The notes beneath the pieces are model-generated. The model was not told the origin of the DNA. It searched no databases and worked only from the letters and a program-made list of their open reading frames with translations. A program made the position numbers and the translations under genes. This document shows, piece by piece, positions 1-14,080 of a stretch of 64,000 nucleotides of DNA. The first letter of the stretch is position 1. Each line of letters opens with the position of its first letter. The DNA comes from Trichoplusia ni (taxonomy: Eukaryota; Arthropoda; Insecta; Lepidoptera; Noctuidae), in assembly GCF_003590095.1 (NCBI RefSeq), contig NC_039481.1, forward strand, positions 8,711,895 to 8,775,894, written 5' to 3'.

Positions 1-19
1 AATGTAATTAGACGCCAAG

Positions 20-110
20 GTAAAATACATTAATGAACCGCGCTTAAGAACATATGGAGAAGCCTATGTCCAGCAGTGGACAGCTATAGGCTGAGATGAT
101 GATGATGATG
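20..110 (+). mobile_element. 5'-truncated RTE-like retroposon tail with target-site duplication
   Basis: The last codons of an RTE-type polyprotein (reading ...EAYVQQWTAIG then TGA), followed by the (ATG)n tail. It is flanked by AGACGCCAAG at 10-19 and again at 111-120, a 10-bp target-site duplication. Only 91 bp were inserted. Confidence 0.8.
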
Positions 111-120
111 AGACGCCAAG

Positions 121-3100
121 TTTTATTTTTGTCAGAGAGTGTATTTTTTCCTCAGAGAGATATGCACTTAGCCTGAGTGCAGTCTTTGACTCCTTTACTG
201 AAGTTTTTTGGACTCACCACCTGTCTGAGATAAGCTAACACCTTTTTCCTGGATTAGCTTTGATAAACCAGGTTTTGTTGAAATCTTAATCAACATTAAA
301 ATTATTATTTAAAAATGGTCTAAAGGAACTGACAACTAGCATAGCATACGAAATAATTAAAAAGTTATCTACCTCCAAGAAACCAACCTTTTGTAACCAT
401 TGTTTCAAAGGTTATTCTCATATAAAACAAAAACAATGTAATTTTTTGTGTGGCATTTCTTTGAAAGGAACGTTCAAATGTGACCTAACATTGTTCTCAT
501 AATCTTGTCGTTTGAGAAATTTCTCTTCACCGACCTTGAACTCCGAGCTTGTTTGACTTTCGTACTCGTGGGATAAGCTACTGGCATTGTAGAACGGAAG
601 CAAAAGAAAAATCTTTGCACATAAAATTTCATTTTTGTTGTAAGGTGAGAAAGGTTAAAAATAACGATGATTAATCCTTAAGAAATGTGACTCATATATT
701 TTAAGAGTACAATCCTGAATAGCGTCTTAATCTAAGTCATCTCACGCTTTATGCATCCATTTTAATTTCTAAAAGTAAAATAAACAAAAATGCAATTTGG
801 AAAAAGTCCACTAAAAAGTTCACGAACCATAAGCTAGGCTATTCTATTTACAAAACTTAATCAAATCACAAGAAGAAAATCCTAGAATAATAGACGAACA
901 TTTTCATCAGCAGATATTAATTTTGGGGATTAGTCAAAAAAATATAAAGACATTTTTAAGCTTTACAAAAGTATTTTAGTATATTCTGTTTCACCATTAT
1001 AGTGTATTATGACGATATTAATAAAGTTACTGTTTTTGATCCTTATATTTTCAACGTAATGGATGGTACCGTAAATTGGATGTGGAAGACTGAGTGGGGA
1101 AAGCGCAGCGTGGTAACGCCTGAAAATGATAATATTAGCCAACGTCCAGATGTGGATTGAGAATTGATTGATCCATGCATATGTTATGTGTATATAATAT
1201 ACTTAAAATGATTATTCAGTGTCTCAAAAACGTCATCAAAAATTGTACTAAAAACAACATAATAATTTGAAAATTTGTAGGTAAAGAAATGAGGTTAGGA
1301 CCCTTTTCTTTTTTTTTTTTGTTTAGGCGGGGGAATCCTCATGGACACCCACTCCCTTGGGGGAGGAAATGGGTAGTGTCAGACTTTTACTGACTAAACC
1401 TGAACCGCCGTTCTACGTCATCCGCGTTTTTTGTCGGTGTATGGCAATGCGTTGCAATCCTTCATACACCGACCGCGGGGAGGTTAGGACCCTGTAAGTA
1501 TTTAGAGTTTGGTACAATATCGAAGACATCATTAATATGCAAAACCCTAAAAATTTAAAGAAATTGACTTTTATTCAAAAACCTACATCGCCTTATAAAT
1601 AAACAGCAACTATATCAAACAACACTTTGACATTTAGCCTTCGTTGGACTTGACTTGAATATAGTGACTAAGACCAAATTGTTTCCATTCCACTACAATT
1701 TTAATGGCAGAAAGAGACAAAGCTACAAACAGATAACACCATCCCTTTCTGTAGCAGAACTTTGTGGCTTCGTAACTTGATAATACGGGTTGGGTGCTCA
1801 GTCGAATGTTAAGTTGCAAGTTGCAACCGAACTAGCCACTTGGCGATATATGATACAAACTTTCTCTTACAAGCATGTTCAATGCTCATGGATGTTTTAA
1901 TTAAGGGAAGTCTGCTGTTTTGAACATAGAATATTTAACTATCTGAATTCTGTATCAATACCTCTCCATAGATTAAATTGAGAAGATGAGGAGATTTGCG
2001 CTAAGGCGTGTCCTTGGATGACTTGACTCTCCGTACCTTGGTGAGTAAGAAAAGCTGTTGGTTCACGAATGGCCTTTGATAGTCGTTAAGTAATTATGAT
2101 ATGATAACAATTGTGTAATGCATTTATCACTTATTATCTGTGCCTGCTACTTAAAAGCGCGTATATGTATTAATTCATTTTGGTGAGTCCAATGCAAAAT
2201 GCAGTTTGCAGTTAAACCTAGTTCATTTAGAAACCTATCAAAACTCTCTTTATCAAATCATGCTTTTAGGGGTAATAGTGTGAGCAATGAATGAGTGGAA
2301 ATTATTTTCAACGGAGACTCCTACACAATTAAGTGCGACAAATTAGATCTTTTCTGAGCGTCGCCGGAGGACGTACTTGACCGATTTCCTGCAAATCCGT
2401 TCTTATTTTACTTTGTAAATACTTAAATCAGTTCAGGCTGCAGAAATTAGGCTAGGGATGGGTAAAAAACGTATGTTAAGATGGATGGTAAAATTAGAGT
2501 AACGTTTACTTTAATACGATTTAGAATTATATTATAGGTTACCTGCACTTGAATAGAAAAATGATTAAGAGAAAGAAAAGGGCAAAGTTATACAAAATGC
2601 GTTTGGAAAAAAATACTTGTTCTCAGCCTGACTTTGTGCATGTGATTTGGATATTTGTAAATGTTAAACAGCCAAGAGTCTTTTCCATCACTATTTTATT
2701 CAAGTGTAAATACAATTTCTATATCATGATACTTTGTGTTTCATGTAAATTAAAGAAAATAATTCTTTGTCTCCGCCAAAGTCTGGGTAAATTGGTCTAA
2801 ACCTGGACTCAGACTAACTGCATAAATCAGTCCAAGAATATTAGATCCCATCCCTACAAAAAGCAGGATCTGCAAAATAGACCAAAATTTAACATCCTAT
2901 TAATAGTAACCGCAAATATTATTAACTAACTTTGGTTATTAATATTATAAACATATTTATCCCACTTCGTAAATACCGCTAACCTCCGATATATTTAACT
3001 TCTAAATATAGATCGCAAGTTGGGATTATTAACGAAACTTTCCAAAGAGGATATTGGCCCAAATTCCTGCCGATAATACTTTGCTAAGATTTTCTTGTTT

Positions 3101-5716
3101 TGCTTATAGTGAAAGTTTTGATGCTGTGTTGTTGTGAAAGTAAAAATATATTTAGGGAACGTCATAATGAGAACTCTTTTTAGTTCTTGGTTTGGTTCAA
3201 TTTTCTTATTTTCATAAAATAAATCTTTTTTGTGTCGATTATTGACTGAAAAAGGCTGTCTGCCGACCTATTGAGTTTAGTTTTACTGGTCAAAAAATAT
3301 CATAAAATTATAAAGGTGACAGTTTGTGTGTTTATTATGCTTGTGTCTCTTCAAGCCAGAACGACGAGGCAAATTTTAATATAAAGTACTGTAACCGGCC
3401 TTAGAAATAAGAAACTAGTTTTTGATATTTGGCATATGTTTTTTTCTATTTCCGTTCTTTGACACAAAAAAAAATTGAATTCCTACTTTACGATTTAGTT
3501 TACGATATTAAGCTTATAAATTATGTAGAAATCGATACAAGAATGCAAGCACAAGACAAGTCTTGCTTTCTATGTTGTGTTTACGATACAGAAACAGTTT
3601 ATATCTTCATTACACTGTAACCCCTATGGAAAGTTTGACATCAAACTTAACATGAGACAGGGTCGGATTTGGATTAAGATTTTTAAACCAAAATTATACT
3701 GAAAAAGCTCCTTCGTGGCCATCTCATTAAGCGATATTTTTAGAGTTAATCTATTCCTATAAATAATCTGGCTTTATTTTGGTAATAGAATATCCTAAAT
3801 TGATCCTCTAGATCTTCAGATTATTTATAAGATACAACATCAAACCCAAACTTAACCGCTAATAAGACAAAGGATTACAAAGAAAATACAGCATATTATA
3901 AGATCAAAAAGTTTGATCATTAGCTGATTCTAAATTTAATAACATTAACTTTTCTATTTAAATTACCTTTCACCCTACATATTGTAGATGGGAGAACCTC
4001 CATAGCTTATGAAAATAAATAATACTAGCTTTTAATCATCTCACTGGTGGACATAGGCCTCTCATATAAGAAAGGTTTGAGTACGATCTAGCTGCTGATT
4101 GGTGATTTCAGATTATAATATTTAGAATCCAAGTTTTTTTTGCGATTTTTCCTTCAACGTTTGTCAGTGGCATCTTAGAATAATGAACATGGTACATATG
4201 AATTTCAATATGTCATATGGTGCGTTTAATTTATTCAATTCATAATATAATCGCAGTTTGACTAGAATTATATATTCAAAACAAATAATCTAAAATATAT
4301 ACTTCATTCTTTTTCCTACTTCGAATCCGCCCCGTCTCTCCTTTTTAAAAGATACAGGATGAACGAAACCTCTTAGTTTTTCTGTAATAGCGTGTGTAAA
4401 AATAAAATGTCAGATTATTTAAGGGCGAAGAACCAGTGTCAAAGGGTTACCTACGGAGGTTTCAGTGGCTCTCAATGTGGTTAGTGCTATCCAAGTAAAT
4501 TTAAACCTTCATAAATTTTAATTGACCACCAATTAGTTCTTGTCTAAATGTACAAATTAAGTTAGTACTTTAAACAATTATCAAATTAAATTACTGTACT
4601 AGCCTAACGATGTAAAAGTGGTAACAGATATCAATCTTAATAAATCTGAAAATTTCATAAAGCGTAGCTATGTTTCACGAGATACGGTCTGGTGATAGAC
4701 CGGCAAACAGATAGACAGCGGAGCTTTAATAATTGCTTTGGATTTGGAATTGTAAAAAAAATCTTTCCTTGAAGTTACCTTGTACATGAAATACAACACA
4801 ATTTAATAAATTCAAATTTAATAATCATTCAATACAAATGTGGATTGCATGTTGGCGTGAATAATTTTCTACACGACGAGACATATATTGTTGGTTTGAA
4901 ATCCATTGTTTTTCTACATTTACCAAAAATACGTTTTGAATTGTTATAAAAATAAAAAATGCCTCGTCCGTTCATAATGACGAGGGTTTGTTAACATACA
5001 TAAATAAAATTTGCAAACGTGATAGGAACAATATTTTCAAAATAAAAAATGTGCGTAGACGATCCTGATATATTTCCAGCGGAAGCAAAGGTCGCTGACC
5101 CAAAGGTTACGGCTGTTTGGGTGTAACATGGTCCCAAAAAAAAAACATAAATTAGATCAGTTATACAAAGGTTCATTAACAAAATTGGAGCGAAAAAAAT
5201 GGTTGTACCTACTTATAACGTAAAAATGACATTTTGGGATTATGTTATGTTGACAAAAAAACAACGTATACAAACACAGAATAACACTGTTTGATCCAGT
5301 TATTAGGTGGTTAGTTAGATAAAATAGTAAAAACCGGACATATATGCTTGGACTTTGTAGGTACTCTCAAAAGTATTGTCCCTTACTGACGGATGTATGA
5401 CCATAACAACTGCTGCTGAACCTCGATCTTCGTTTTTTTTGTTTTGTGGGAAATTTCAACAGTCCAGCTATCATGGTTCATGAGGTACAGCCTAATGACG
5501 GACGCTTGGATAGATGAACGGTAAGACAGCAAAGAGCCAGTAATATTGTTATGTTTTACCCTTTTTTTAGGTACGGAACCCGTATGGTAACAATTGTTTA
5601 ATTTACACAAACAAATAATTTATACGGAATCAAACCGAAACATTGTGAATTGTAGCTTTACAATAGAATACAACTTGAATTCGTTTAACGTTTGCACTGC
5701 ATCAGGGAATTCAATT
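121..5716. other. Intergenic stretch, repeats only
   Basis: AT-rich. Apart from the repeat at 1318-1498, an RTE-tail-like phrase near 4035-4105 and a GAGATACGGTCTGGTGATAG fragment near 4680, I see nothing supportable. Open frames here are short, lack splice context and look like chance. Confidence 0.5.
1318..1498 (+). repeat. Dispersed repeat, GC-richer than its surroundings
   Basis: CGGGGGAATCCTCATGGACA, CCCTTGGGGGAGGAAATGGG, AGTGTCAGACTTTTACTGAC and TTCATACACCGACCGCGGGG. I recognise the phrase 'gaatcctcatggacaccca' from moth repeats. No open frame of note. Confidence 0.45.
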
Positions 5717-5723
5717 ATTGCAG

Positions 5724-5897
5724 TTAACTCGCGCGGTCTATTTAGTACCAAACGGATGCATGCCAGCTACTAAAACACGAAAAAACACTACTTACACGAT
5801 GCACGATACTGATTCTATACAAAAACATGAATTAAAGTTAGATAATAGTGCTTTAGAAAAGAACAAACCAATACGAGATGTTTCTAGAAAAATAAAA
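5724..5897 (+). CDS. Candidate internal exon, unknown hydrophilic protein
   Basis: ATTGCAG at 5717-5723 is followed by 58 open codons up to a GTAATT donor at 5898, phase 0 in and out. The peptide is polar and probably disordered (MPATKTRKNTTYTMHDTD in the middle, many Lys/Asp/Asn). It could belong upstream of the 13.3 kb terminal exon, which also starts in phase 0, but nothing proves this. A chance open frame is a serious alternative. Confidence 0.22.
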
Positions 5898-8800
5898 GTA
5901 ATTTTAATCACCCTTCATATTTCCAAATAAATGTATGATGAACACAAAATACCTAGCATGAAATTATGATGCTTGTAACGTTATATTATATCAGTAAATA
6001 ATAGCTTCATGTCATTGCAAAACTATATCAACCAAACAAACAAAACTCGACCTTAGTCCCAAGACAGAAGCTCCTTATAACGTTAAATATTTATCACAAA
6101 ACATGGTCACATAATGGTTACGCACTATCATTCTAAGCATAAAATTGACAAGACTACGTCATTACGTAATTTTTTGGTCCTTGAACGCTATCTGATGAAA
6201 CTAAATCTTAATTCAGCGATTCAAAGCTCTCAGATCGCTGCGGGCAGAAGGACCAATGAATAATGCATAGACTTTGCCTAGATAGCTTACCTGTTGGTGA
6301 TAGTAAGACGTTGATCAAAAGGATTGATTAACTGTAATTCCTTGCTTTATTCTTTAGAATGAAGCTTTCTTGAATTGTTTTTGATTTTATTTATTGAAAT
6401 GTAAAATGAAGTTACAATTACAAGCAATGTAATAAAGTATGGTGGTGCAAAATACAAATGCAGCCAGCAATTTTAATACTCCATATTCGTTTATTTCTGA
6501 AACTGTATGATATTCAAAACTAAATATACTAATTCAGCATATTTATAGTAAACCAAACTTCAAATAATACATTTGCCAACGTTTTAAATACATTCGTTTT
6601 AAGAAATTCTTTGACATGATTTCTTTACACATCATACTCAAAAACCTTCATTCCTTCTCAACTTCATCCTCGAATACCAATCCTATCCGCCCAAACCCTT
6701 TGTTTTCCCCAGACTACTACTCGACGTACATCATCAGGTATATCCACTCCATCAATCATGATGCTGGCGACCTGTCAAGACTAATTCTCAGCTATAATTC
6801 ATCATGGTCGAAAACGATAATGGAATGTCCGAAACAAGTAAATCGCAGTGTCATTCAGACTGGACAGTCCTGTGTCAACGCCATTTTTTGGTCCTTTGAT
6901 ACAATTTTTTCTTTCCATTGTGATCGTTCCAGATTTCTTGTGCCAGTATTATGTTATACGTTTTGGAGATTATTTTTTAATTAATTTTCAAATGAGAAGG
7001 TCATGGAGATTATTCAAAGGTGATTATATCTTTATTAATTTAATTGAAAATTTATTTTGGTGTTTTATTTATTTGATTATGAAAATTGTGTTGCATTATG
7101 TGAAACAAAATGAGTCTTTTTTTTTAAGTAAATGTGTATGTTTTAAAAGGAGCTTTATAATTTTGATGTCAGTTACATTCTTGAATTCTATATCAATTAA
7201 ATACAACTTTTTTCCAAATTTTAACTTATCTGCTATTTACATCTGCTAAGAACAGAAAATTTACATGGTTTTATCAATTTTACGTTTATTTCTTCCACAA
7301 AACGAGATTCTGAGCATCCGTATTGCGTTGTCTTAGAAATTAGTTTTTTTTTACCGTTTCAAGAAACAACCTTATTTTATAAATTAAAATTTTCAGCTTG
7401 ATTTTTAAACGTTTTTCTGACAAAAGAGTCTTCACAGGAATCACAGGTTGACTGACGAACTGACGGACGGACGGATTATCAAAGTAATCTAATGAGGTTA
7501 ACCTTTATCCCTTTCGTAAATATACTATTCTTAAAAATTAATTTTAAAATGATTCATCAGCCTGTTAAAAAATTTGAAAGGCGTTGTAAAAATTCATAAT
7601 TATTTTTTAACCGTTCCGCGATTACTAACAAATTGCAAAGCTAAAAGAATACAAAGGCTGTATACTGAATTTACATGAAGTGACAGCTTAACCCACAACC
7701 CACGCTCCTAGGTAATATTGTATCCCATAGAATGACTGATTTGAGAGCGTTATATCCTTTCCATGGAGGTAACCTCTTTGTTATTAAGTCCTTTCGTCAA
7801 TATCCCTTCGATCAATCACTTTCACTTGTCACTGCAACTTTATTAAACGCACCCTACATTGTGTATATCGTATACATTGGTTCTGTATACTGTGTTTGAC
7901 AGGGTTTAAAGTATTGTTGTGTAGTATTTCATGCAGACCTTCAATATATATATTTTTTTAATCTCGGTTATTTCTGTGTATTTGTCCTTTTTATTCCTTT
8001 AAGCTTTAATAATATGTTGATATTTTCCTTCACTGATAATTAAATATTTTGTGTGCTAATTGTGTGGCCATCTTCAAATTTATTTGTCACCCACTAACAA
8101 ATTAAAATAATAAGTTGATGCATAGTACCATCCGTAACACAAGTTCTAACCCTGAGTTCAAGCAAGCAAACCATACAGATCCTTAAAATAATTTTAATAG
8201 TTAAGAATAATTTTAAACTACTACTCAATAAAAAACCTTTCCTAATAAATATAAATTCTTTTCTACAAACATAACTTGGCTTATGGAATCGCCATCCACG
8301 TTCAGGGTGCACCTGACTGGTTTCGACCGAAGCCCTTAATTAAAGCCTGCACGTGCACCGAACAACTACCGAAATATTCATGTGACTAAAATTGTACACT
8401 CGATAACGTTTTTTTTTAATATTACTCATATTAAATTTTAGTTAGTTACGTGAAAGCAAGACTTTCCGATCTACTTACTTTTTTTTGAAGGATTATAGAT
8501 TCAGCTTAACATAATTTTGTGATTTTTTCATCGGGCTTATTTTTAAGGAATCTACAGCCAGTTCTTCCCACAAGGTTATTGCATAGAGTAGTAACGATAG
8601 GTGACAATTGTGTTTTAATTAAACGTAATTTAAATTTAAATTTAAAGAAATTCATGTTATTACTTATTTTGGTAATAAAAGTTACGCTGAAAATATATTA
8701 TTTCCCATATTCTTAGTATTTTTGTTTTGTGTATACATATTCTGTCTTCGAATTTGCACACAATATGTATATAAATCTGACCGCAAATGATCACGATGTT

Positions 8801-11800
8801 TTGGCATTCTTATGAATGTTTATAGAGAAAATCCTTATATTAAGAATGGACTGGATGATTACAACAGCTTCTTTGCCGCTCGTTATAACAGCAAGGACTT
8901 ACAACACTGCTTGAATTCTGAAAAAAAAATCTTTATATTTTCTAAACGGCCAGTTCATTGTGTATAATCCCAGTTTTGTTCTATTTTTTTTTAATTAAGT
9001 AGAGTAAGGAATATAATACTAACCTGGAAGAAGCTTAGCTTGCAAATGTCTTTAAAATTGAATGGTATCGAAATGGACACCATTTTCTGTAATCCTTTTA
9101 ATGATATTGATGTTTTTTAAGATAATGAAATAACTATATAGATTGCTTTATATATTTCAAAAAAGTTGTCTGTATAGTTGCCTTAAAATACTTAAAACTG
9201 TACCGCCCTTGGCATAATAAAGTTTGGCATAACTTTTTCGAATAACTTTTATTAGACTTAAAAGTCTGCTGCATGAGAATGCTTAAGCTCTACGTAAAGA
9301 TTAGGCTAGGTTAATATTATGCAATATAAATAAACATTAATTTCGTTGTGCCAAAATATTTTATGCTTAGATATCAGTAAATCTTAACTAAATACCTACT
9401 TAATTAATACCTCCCCCCCCCCCTCTGCACAAAAATAATTGTCTAGAAACTCGTGTATGAAAATGAAATATACAGTTATTTGATTTTTTTATGGAATAGA
9501 CTTAGCATCTGCAATCTATTCAAGAGGCTTAAAATACCTAAACTAAGCGTAAATGCCAAAGCAGGGGACATAATATGCCACTTAATGCTCGTCATAGCTG
9601 TCCCACGCGGTATTTAAGACCTTAAGAAATTGTGGGAGTACCATTTGTACTTGGCAAATCTTTACAAGGATTAGAAATGCTTTGGTTCATGTGCTCAGAA
9701 ATGAATATTTCATTATTGGAAATAATCTGCATTTGTTTATAAATCTATATTAAGTACACGTATTTTAAAAATTTACGATTTTTTCAAAGTTGCTTTTCGT
9801 TTTAGTAGGATACCATGTGGCATCTCGTGAGGGCTCAAAAAACAAATTAAATTTAAAGGTGATAATAAATTCAGTTCATCGAATATACTTATTATTTTAG
9901 ACTGGTTTTAGATTAGACTAGACAACCGAGTCTTAGTCATAGGTTTCCGTTTTTACAGTATCGACAATGAAACCTAAAATGTTCAGAACAGAGTATTTGA
10001 GTGAATTAAATTAAATATACAGAAGAATACACTACAGCGTCAAAAGTATAGCAAAAATCGATTAAAACAAAAACAACAGACACAAAAGACTTTCGAATTA
10101 GGACACCAGGCCAGTGTAGCGAAGCACACAAATCTTTTGGACGTGACTGTACCCCGTGAAATGTGCAACTGTGGCGCTCGTTAGATTAATTAGGTTACCT
10201 ACCTTGGTCAGAATTAACTGCTGTTTTGGTCACCTTGTTAGCGAGACATGTTAATTTGGACTGTTATGATTGATAGAATTAAGTTGCATGACTGTATTAA
10301 GTTTGTAATTAGCGACAGATTTACATATTCGACGGGCCTGTTGGTCTAGTGGTTAGTGACCCTGACTGCTATACCAGAGGTCGTGGGTTCGATTCCCGCC
10401 CAGGATAAATGTTGTGTGATGAGCATGATCATTTGTTCTGGTGTCTGGGTGTAATTTATCTATAATATGTATGTATTTAGAAATATATAAGTAAGTTTAT
10501 CAGTTGTCTGGTTACCATAACACAAGCTCTGCTTAGCTTGGGATCAGATAACCGTGTGTGAGTTGTCCCAGGATTTATTATATTATTATTATTATTACAT
10601 TATATGAAACAGTATAATGAAGCCATGCATTGATTAGTCATCCTAAGGACTGGCCGTGGCCGCAGCCAAGAGACGATTGTACAGTCATAAACTTCAATAT
10701 AAGAACGTTCGGATGTATGGAGATGACAGGTCGAAGTCACGTGCCTCATCGAAAGGAAATATTTAATATTTATTCTTTTCATTTCAGCGTTATTTTTATT
10801 GTAGTTAAAGATTTTTATTAGGTCTTTAGTCGTTGTGTATCGTGCTACGGTAAATGTAGTGAGTCGTTGTGCCGGCACAACTGTAACAGCCCTGATTCAC
10901 AACATAAACCGAATCCTGACTCGGATACGAGAGAGTGCGTATTAATAGAAAAAAGAAGACCAAATTTGAAAAAAAAAATATGTCTAAGTAATTTTACAAA
11001 TGAGAAACTTAGGCTTGCTTTTTTTTATTTGTTATACTTTCACGCCTATATCGGATACACTTCTCGCATATTTTTAAGTAGCACCCAGTATTTTGTTTCT
11101 GTATTTGTAAGACAACAGAAACCAGAGGGAGCCGCTAGGAAGATAAATAAAACTGAACGACTAAACCCTTGAAAGGGCTGACCGTTTTCTTAGGCAACTT
11201 TTACTTTTATGCGACGATAAGTTAAAAACACCTTCATCCCTTATTCTAAATTCGGTAGAACAATGCTTGCTTTTGTTATTGTTTTGAGATCCATTAAGAT
11301 TATAAACTTTTTTATTGAGTTAGAATATTGATGACATTGTTCAGGGTTTTTGATGGGTCAGGTTAATCAATGCGCTTTCCACAGTTGAAACAGCCGCAAC
11401 TTGAGTAAGGACTTTTGTGAACCACTGAGATCCACGAACTCGAGCTTATAAAATAATATTATCCATAGGATTAGGACATTCCTAATTTCAGAATATTCCA
11501 ATCAAGGGCATTAAACATGTATTTGATTAACAACCATCTTTAGGTTTTATTTTTATTCATGACAGTGTGATGACGGATGGACCGACCGAAAGATGTTCAG
11601 ATAGCGAAGCTTAAGTAATAGGTTTCCGACTTTTACCCTTTCGGTCCCGAAACCAAAAAAATTAACCGCAAGATAAATAACCTTCATTATCCTTTAAAAT
11701 TTTCCGCAACTCCATCCGCCATTCTGAGCTTCAATTACATACCTACTAAATATAATTTTAAAACTGCATGTCTCATCTATTTTTACACGTTAATTGTGAC

Positions 11801-13334
11801 ATTACAGAAACTTTACCTCCGGAGATTGGCTTGTCAACAAACGTTAGGTAGGTTTACCGCCCACGTTGCTCCCCGCTGACGTACAGGTGTCGTCATACGG
11901 AAAGGCTGTATGCTTGTACTGCACTTTGGATTATTACTTTCTAGGCCAAATTTTGGTTGAAAAAATAGGTCTCATCCACGCTTTGATTCAAATTTTGGAT
12001 GAGATAATGAATAATTTGTTAAAGCATGCATGTAGAAATTCTATATTATGATATATATATTAATAAGAACCGGTTATGTACGAAGCAGATTCGATACCCT
12101 AAAGTACACAAAGACTCAAAAAAATTGAGAAAACTTAATTTGTGTTTTTAGAGATAAAACCTTTAAAACACTATTGCAGTTCTATTTATTTATCATTTCC
12201 CTATTTTTTTTCGTGAAAGTTGGTGTTATAAACGGTTTCTCATTGTTCTTATTTTGATTTTCCCGTTATATCGTCGCTTTCGTATACATACTACAAAAGA
12301 CCCGTTAAATCATAATCACAAATAGAATTCCCTTTGCTTGCTCATCGGACTATTAGAAAAAATGTGCGGTACAAATCTAAATTGTCCTACAGAAAAATAA
12401 ACTCGGGATAAAACTATGCAGGATATAAACTATCTGTATTTGTGTATCAAATTTTGTCCAAAGTTTTCAGTGGTTTATGCATGAAAAAGTTACAAACATT
12501 CATTGCAGATTGCTTTTCACAGCGAAACATCATTTTAACCGATATTTTATTTTTCGTTGACACTAACAACACTAGAAACTACCTAATAACTATAAACGCA
12601 CGACTAGTTTTTAAACTAACTGATCCAGTTAGGAACGCTGAACTGTGCTCCAAAACACCAATTACCAGCCGACGATGCTCAAACGGTTCCAAAATTGAAG
12701 TGGAAGGGGTTTTTCAGTTTGGACGAGGTCATGGAGCATGCGAATTAATGGAAGGTGACTCTTCACGACATGCCAGTTAAAGCATATGTTACTTTATACC
12801 GTAACTTTTATAAGGATGGTTCATACGTGTTCATACTTACATAGATGCAACGCTTTAAGTTCGCATTTTTATTCGCATTGCCCAACTAGTCGCGAACCCA
12901 TCTGTGTCGCAAATGGACCGGACTTCGACAGCAGAGCAGTCCCGATAAGCTAAGCCGACTGCGTGATGTGCTGCAGCTTTTATGAAGATACATTGTAAGG
13001 AAATCAATCAAAATATTTAACATTCTCCACAAATCTAACAGATCTAATCACCACTTAAAGGAATCTTATCGTAGTTGTGGAATCGCGACAGCGCAACTGC
13101 ACGTCATAAGCAATGTCTGTCTCTCGTCACCCAGTGCGCTGACAGGTTTCAATAATAGAACTTTACATGTATTGGTCGGCCCTCTGAAAATGTGAGCTAC
13201 ATGCTATTACCAATCTTAAGGCACATTTTTCGGTTGTTGAAGTGAAACTTCTTTAAGGTTTACTTGTCGGCGTTTGAGAAAAAGTTTTCGTCCCGCGTAT
13301 TTTTTTTTTTAATATTCTACACATATAATGTTAG
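5898..13334. other. Intergenic or intronic stretch
   Basis: Contains the 10.3 kb SINE and an 11-base C run (9413-9423). The 6616-7249 region has two overlapping open frames (122 and 133 codons) with no start, splice or domain support. The 112-codon frame at 12442-12780 is followed by GC-richer sequence to about 13150; it may be old transposon or exon debris, but I cannot decide. Confidence 0.4.
10331..10600 (+). mobile_element. tRNA-derived SINE with TTA-type tail
   Basis: A-box-like TGGTCTAGTGG (10342-10352) and B-box GGTTCGATTCC (10386-10396) at tRNA spacing, followed by a tRNA-unrelated body (TGGTGTCTGGGTGTAATTTA, AACACAAGCTCTGC) and a (TTA)n tail. The tRNA part cannot form a proper acceptor stem, so this is a SINE and not a tRNA gene. 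Confidence 0.8.
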
Positions 13335-13580
13335 AAAGAGTACAAACAGCACCTAGAACCAGACAAATGTAATGTCAGATTGACACAGGAGCTTCAAGAT
13401 CAGCAATGTTCAGACCTTTCCCCCTACTATCCTATATTCTATGGTACGTACGACCGAGCAACTTATGACATGAGCCGAAATTGTTACAGATTGGACAAAA
13501 GAGATGGCATCAGGATACCGTGTGACGTGCACGAGAGAATGTGGGTATGGAATAGTATCTTGAGTTCAAAGAGCCCTTAA
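13335..13580 (+). CDS. 3'-terminal coding exon, unknown protein
   Basis: A T-rich tract ending in TTAG at 13334 precedes an 81-codon open frame closed by TAA at 13578-13580. An AATAAA lies at 13709-13714, 129 nt past the stop, as expected for a last exon. The peptide begins KEYKQHLEPDKC, passes through SPYYPIFYGTYDRATYD and ends VWNSILSSKSP. It has four cysteines, many Tyr/Asp/Arg residues and balanced codon use unlike the surrounding AT-rich DNA. Reading starts in phase 0 with no good internal ATG, so upstream exons are needed; I could not connect any with certainty. I do not recognise the family. Confidence 0.5.
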   Translation, partial: KEYKQHLEPDKCNVRLTQELQDQQCSDLSPYYPIFYGTYDRATYDMSRNCYRLDKRDGIRIPCDVHERMWVWNSILSSKSP

Positions 13581-13708
13581 CAACAAGTGAATCGTTCTAT
13601 TAAACGTGACATGAAACGGCCTTGCCTCCGAATCTCTCCAGTTACGTACGAAACTAGTCAAGCGATACCACCAAATACTCGTGACTAAGCAACATCGAAT
13701 AATTATGA

Positions 13709-13714
13709 AATAAA
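13709..13714 (+). promoter_or_regulatory. Polyadenylation signal after the 13.3 kb terminal exon
   Basis: Canonical AATAAA, 129 nt downstream of the TAA that closes the candidate terminal exon. Confidence 0.5.
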
Positions 13715-14033
13715 GGAATAATAATATTCTGGTGCTGCTGAAAATCAGCGCTGTTTTTTTTATTATAGCTTTTTTTATTTTTCTTTTAATTTTTATGTTT
13801 TTTTTGCTTTCAGTGAAATGATGTAATCAAACTGATGTTAAATATGTTATTTCTTTCTGTCGTTTCTAAGAGAGCCAACACCAGGCAATGACACACAAGC
13901 GTCGAATATAAAACTTTGAACGTTTGTATGACATTTCTTGTCGACAAGTGAGTTGACTTTGAATTTTCACTGCCAGTTTAATATATTTGAGCTACTCAAT
14001 CGGCGTTATTCAAAATTTATATTATCTTAAGCC

Positions 14034-14080
14034 TTTTGCCTACACAATAATTGGAATTTCAAATTATTGTGTTGGCAAAA
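14034..14080. repeat. Hairpin with 19-bp arms
   Basis: TTTTGCCTACACAATAATT (14034-14052) pairs with AATTATTGTGTTGGCAAAA (14062-14080), one mismatch, 9-nt loop. A related single arm occurs near 31610-31635, and the motif GGGCCCAATTCCGCTAT appears by both (inverted near 14150-14170, direct near 31540-31555), so this is probably a decayed MITE family. Confidence 0.6.

Noticed and set aside
6616..7249. Two overlapping ORFs of 122 and 133 codons
   Set aside because: AT-driven composition, no domain, no splice or polyA context, and mutual overlap in different frames.
10331..10405. tRNA gene
   Set aside because: A and B boxes are present, but the acceptor stem does not pair and a SINE body and tail follow.
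13373..13410. Asp-Thr-Gly-Ala peptide in one frame, as in an aspartic protease active site
   Set aside because: That frame stops soon after, lacks other protease motifs and overlaps the better-supported terminal exon in another frame.
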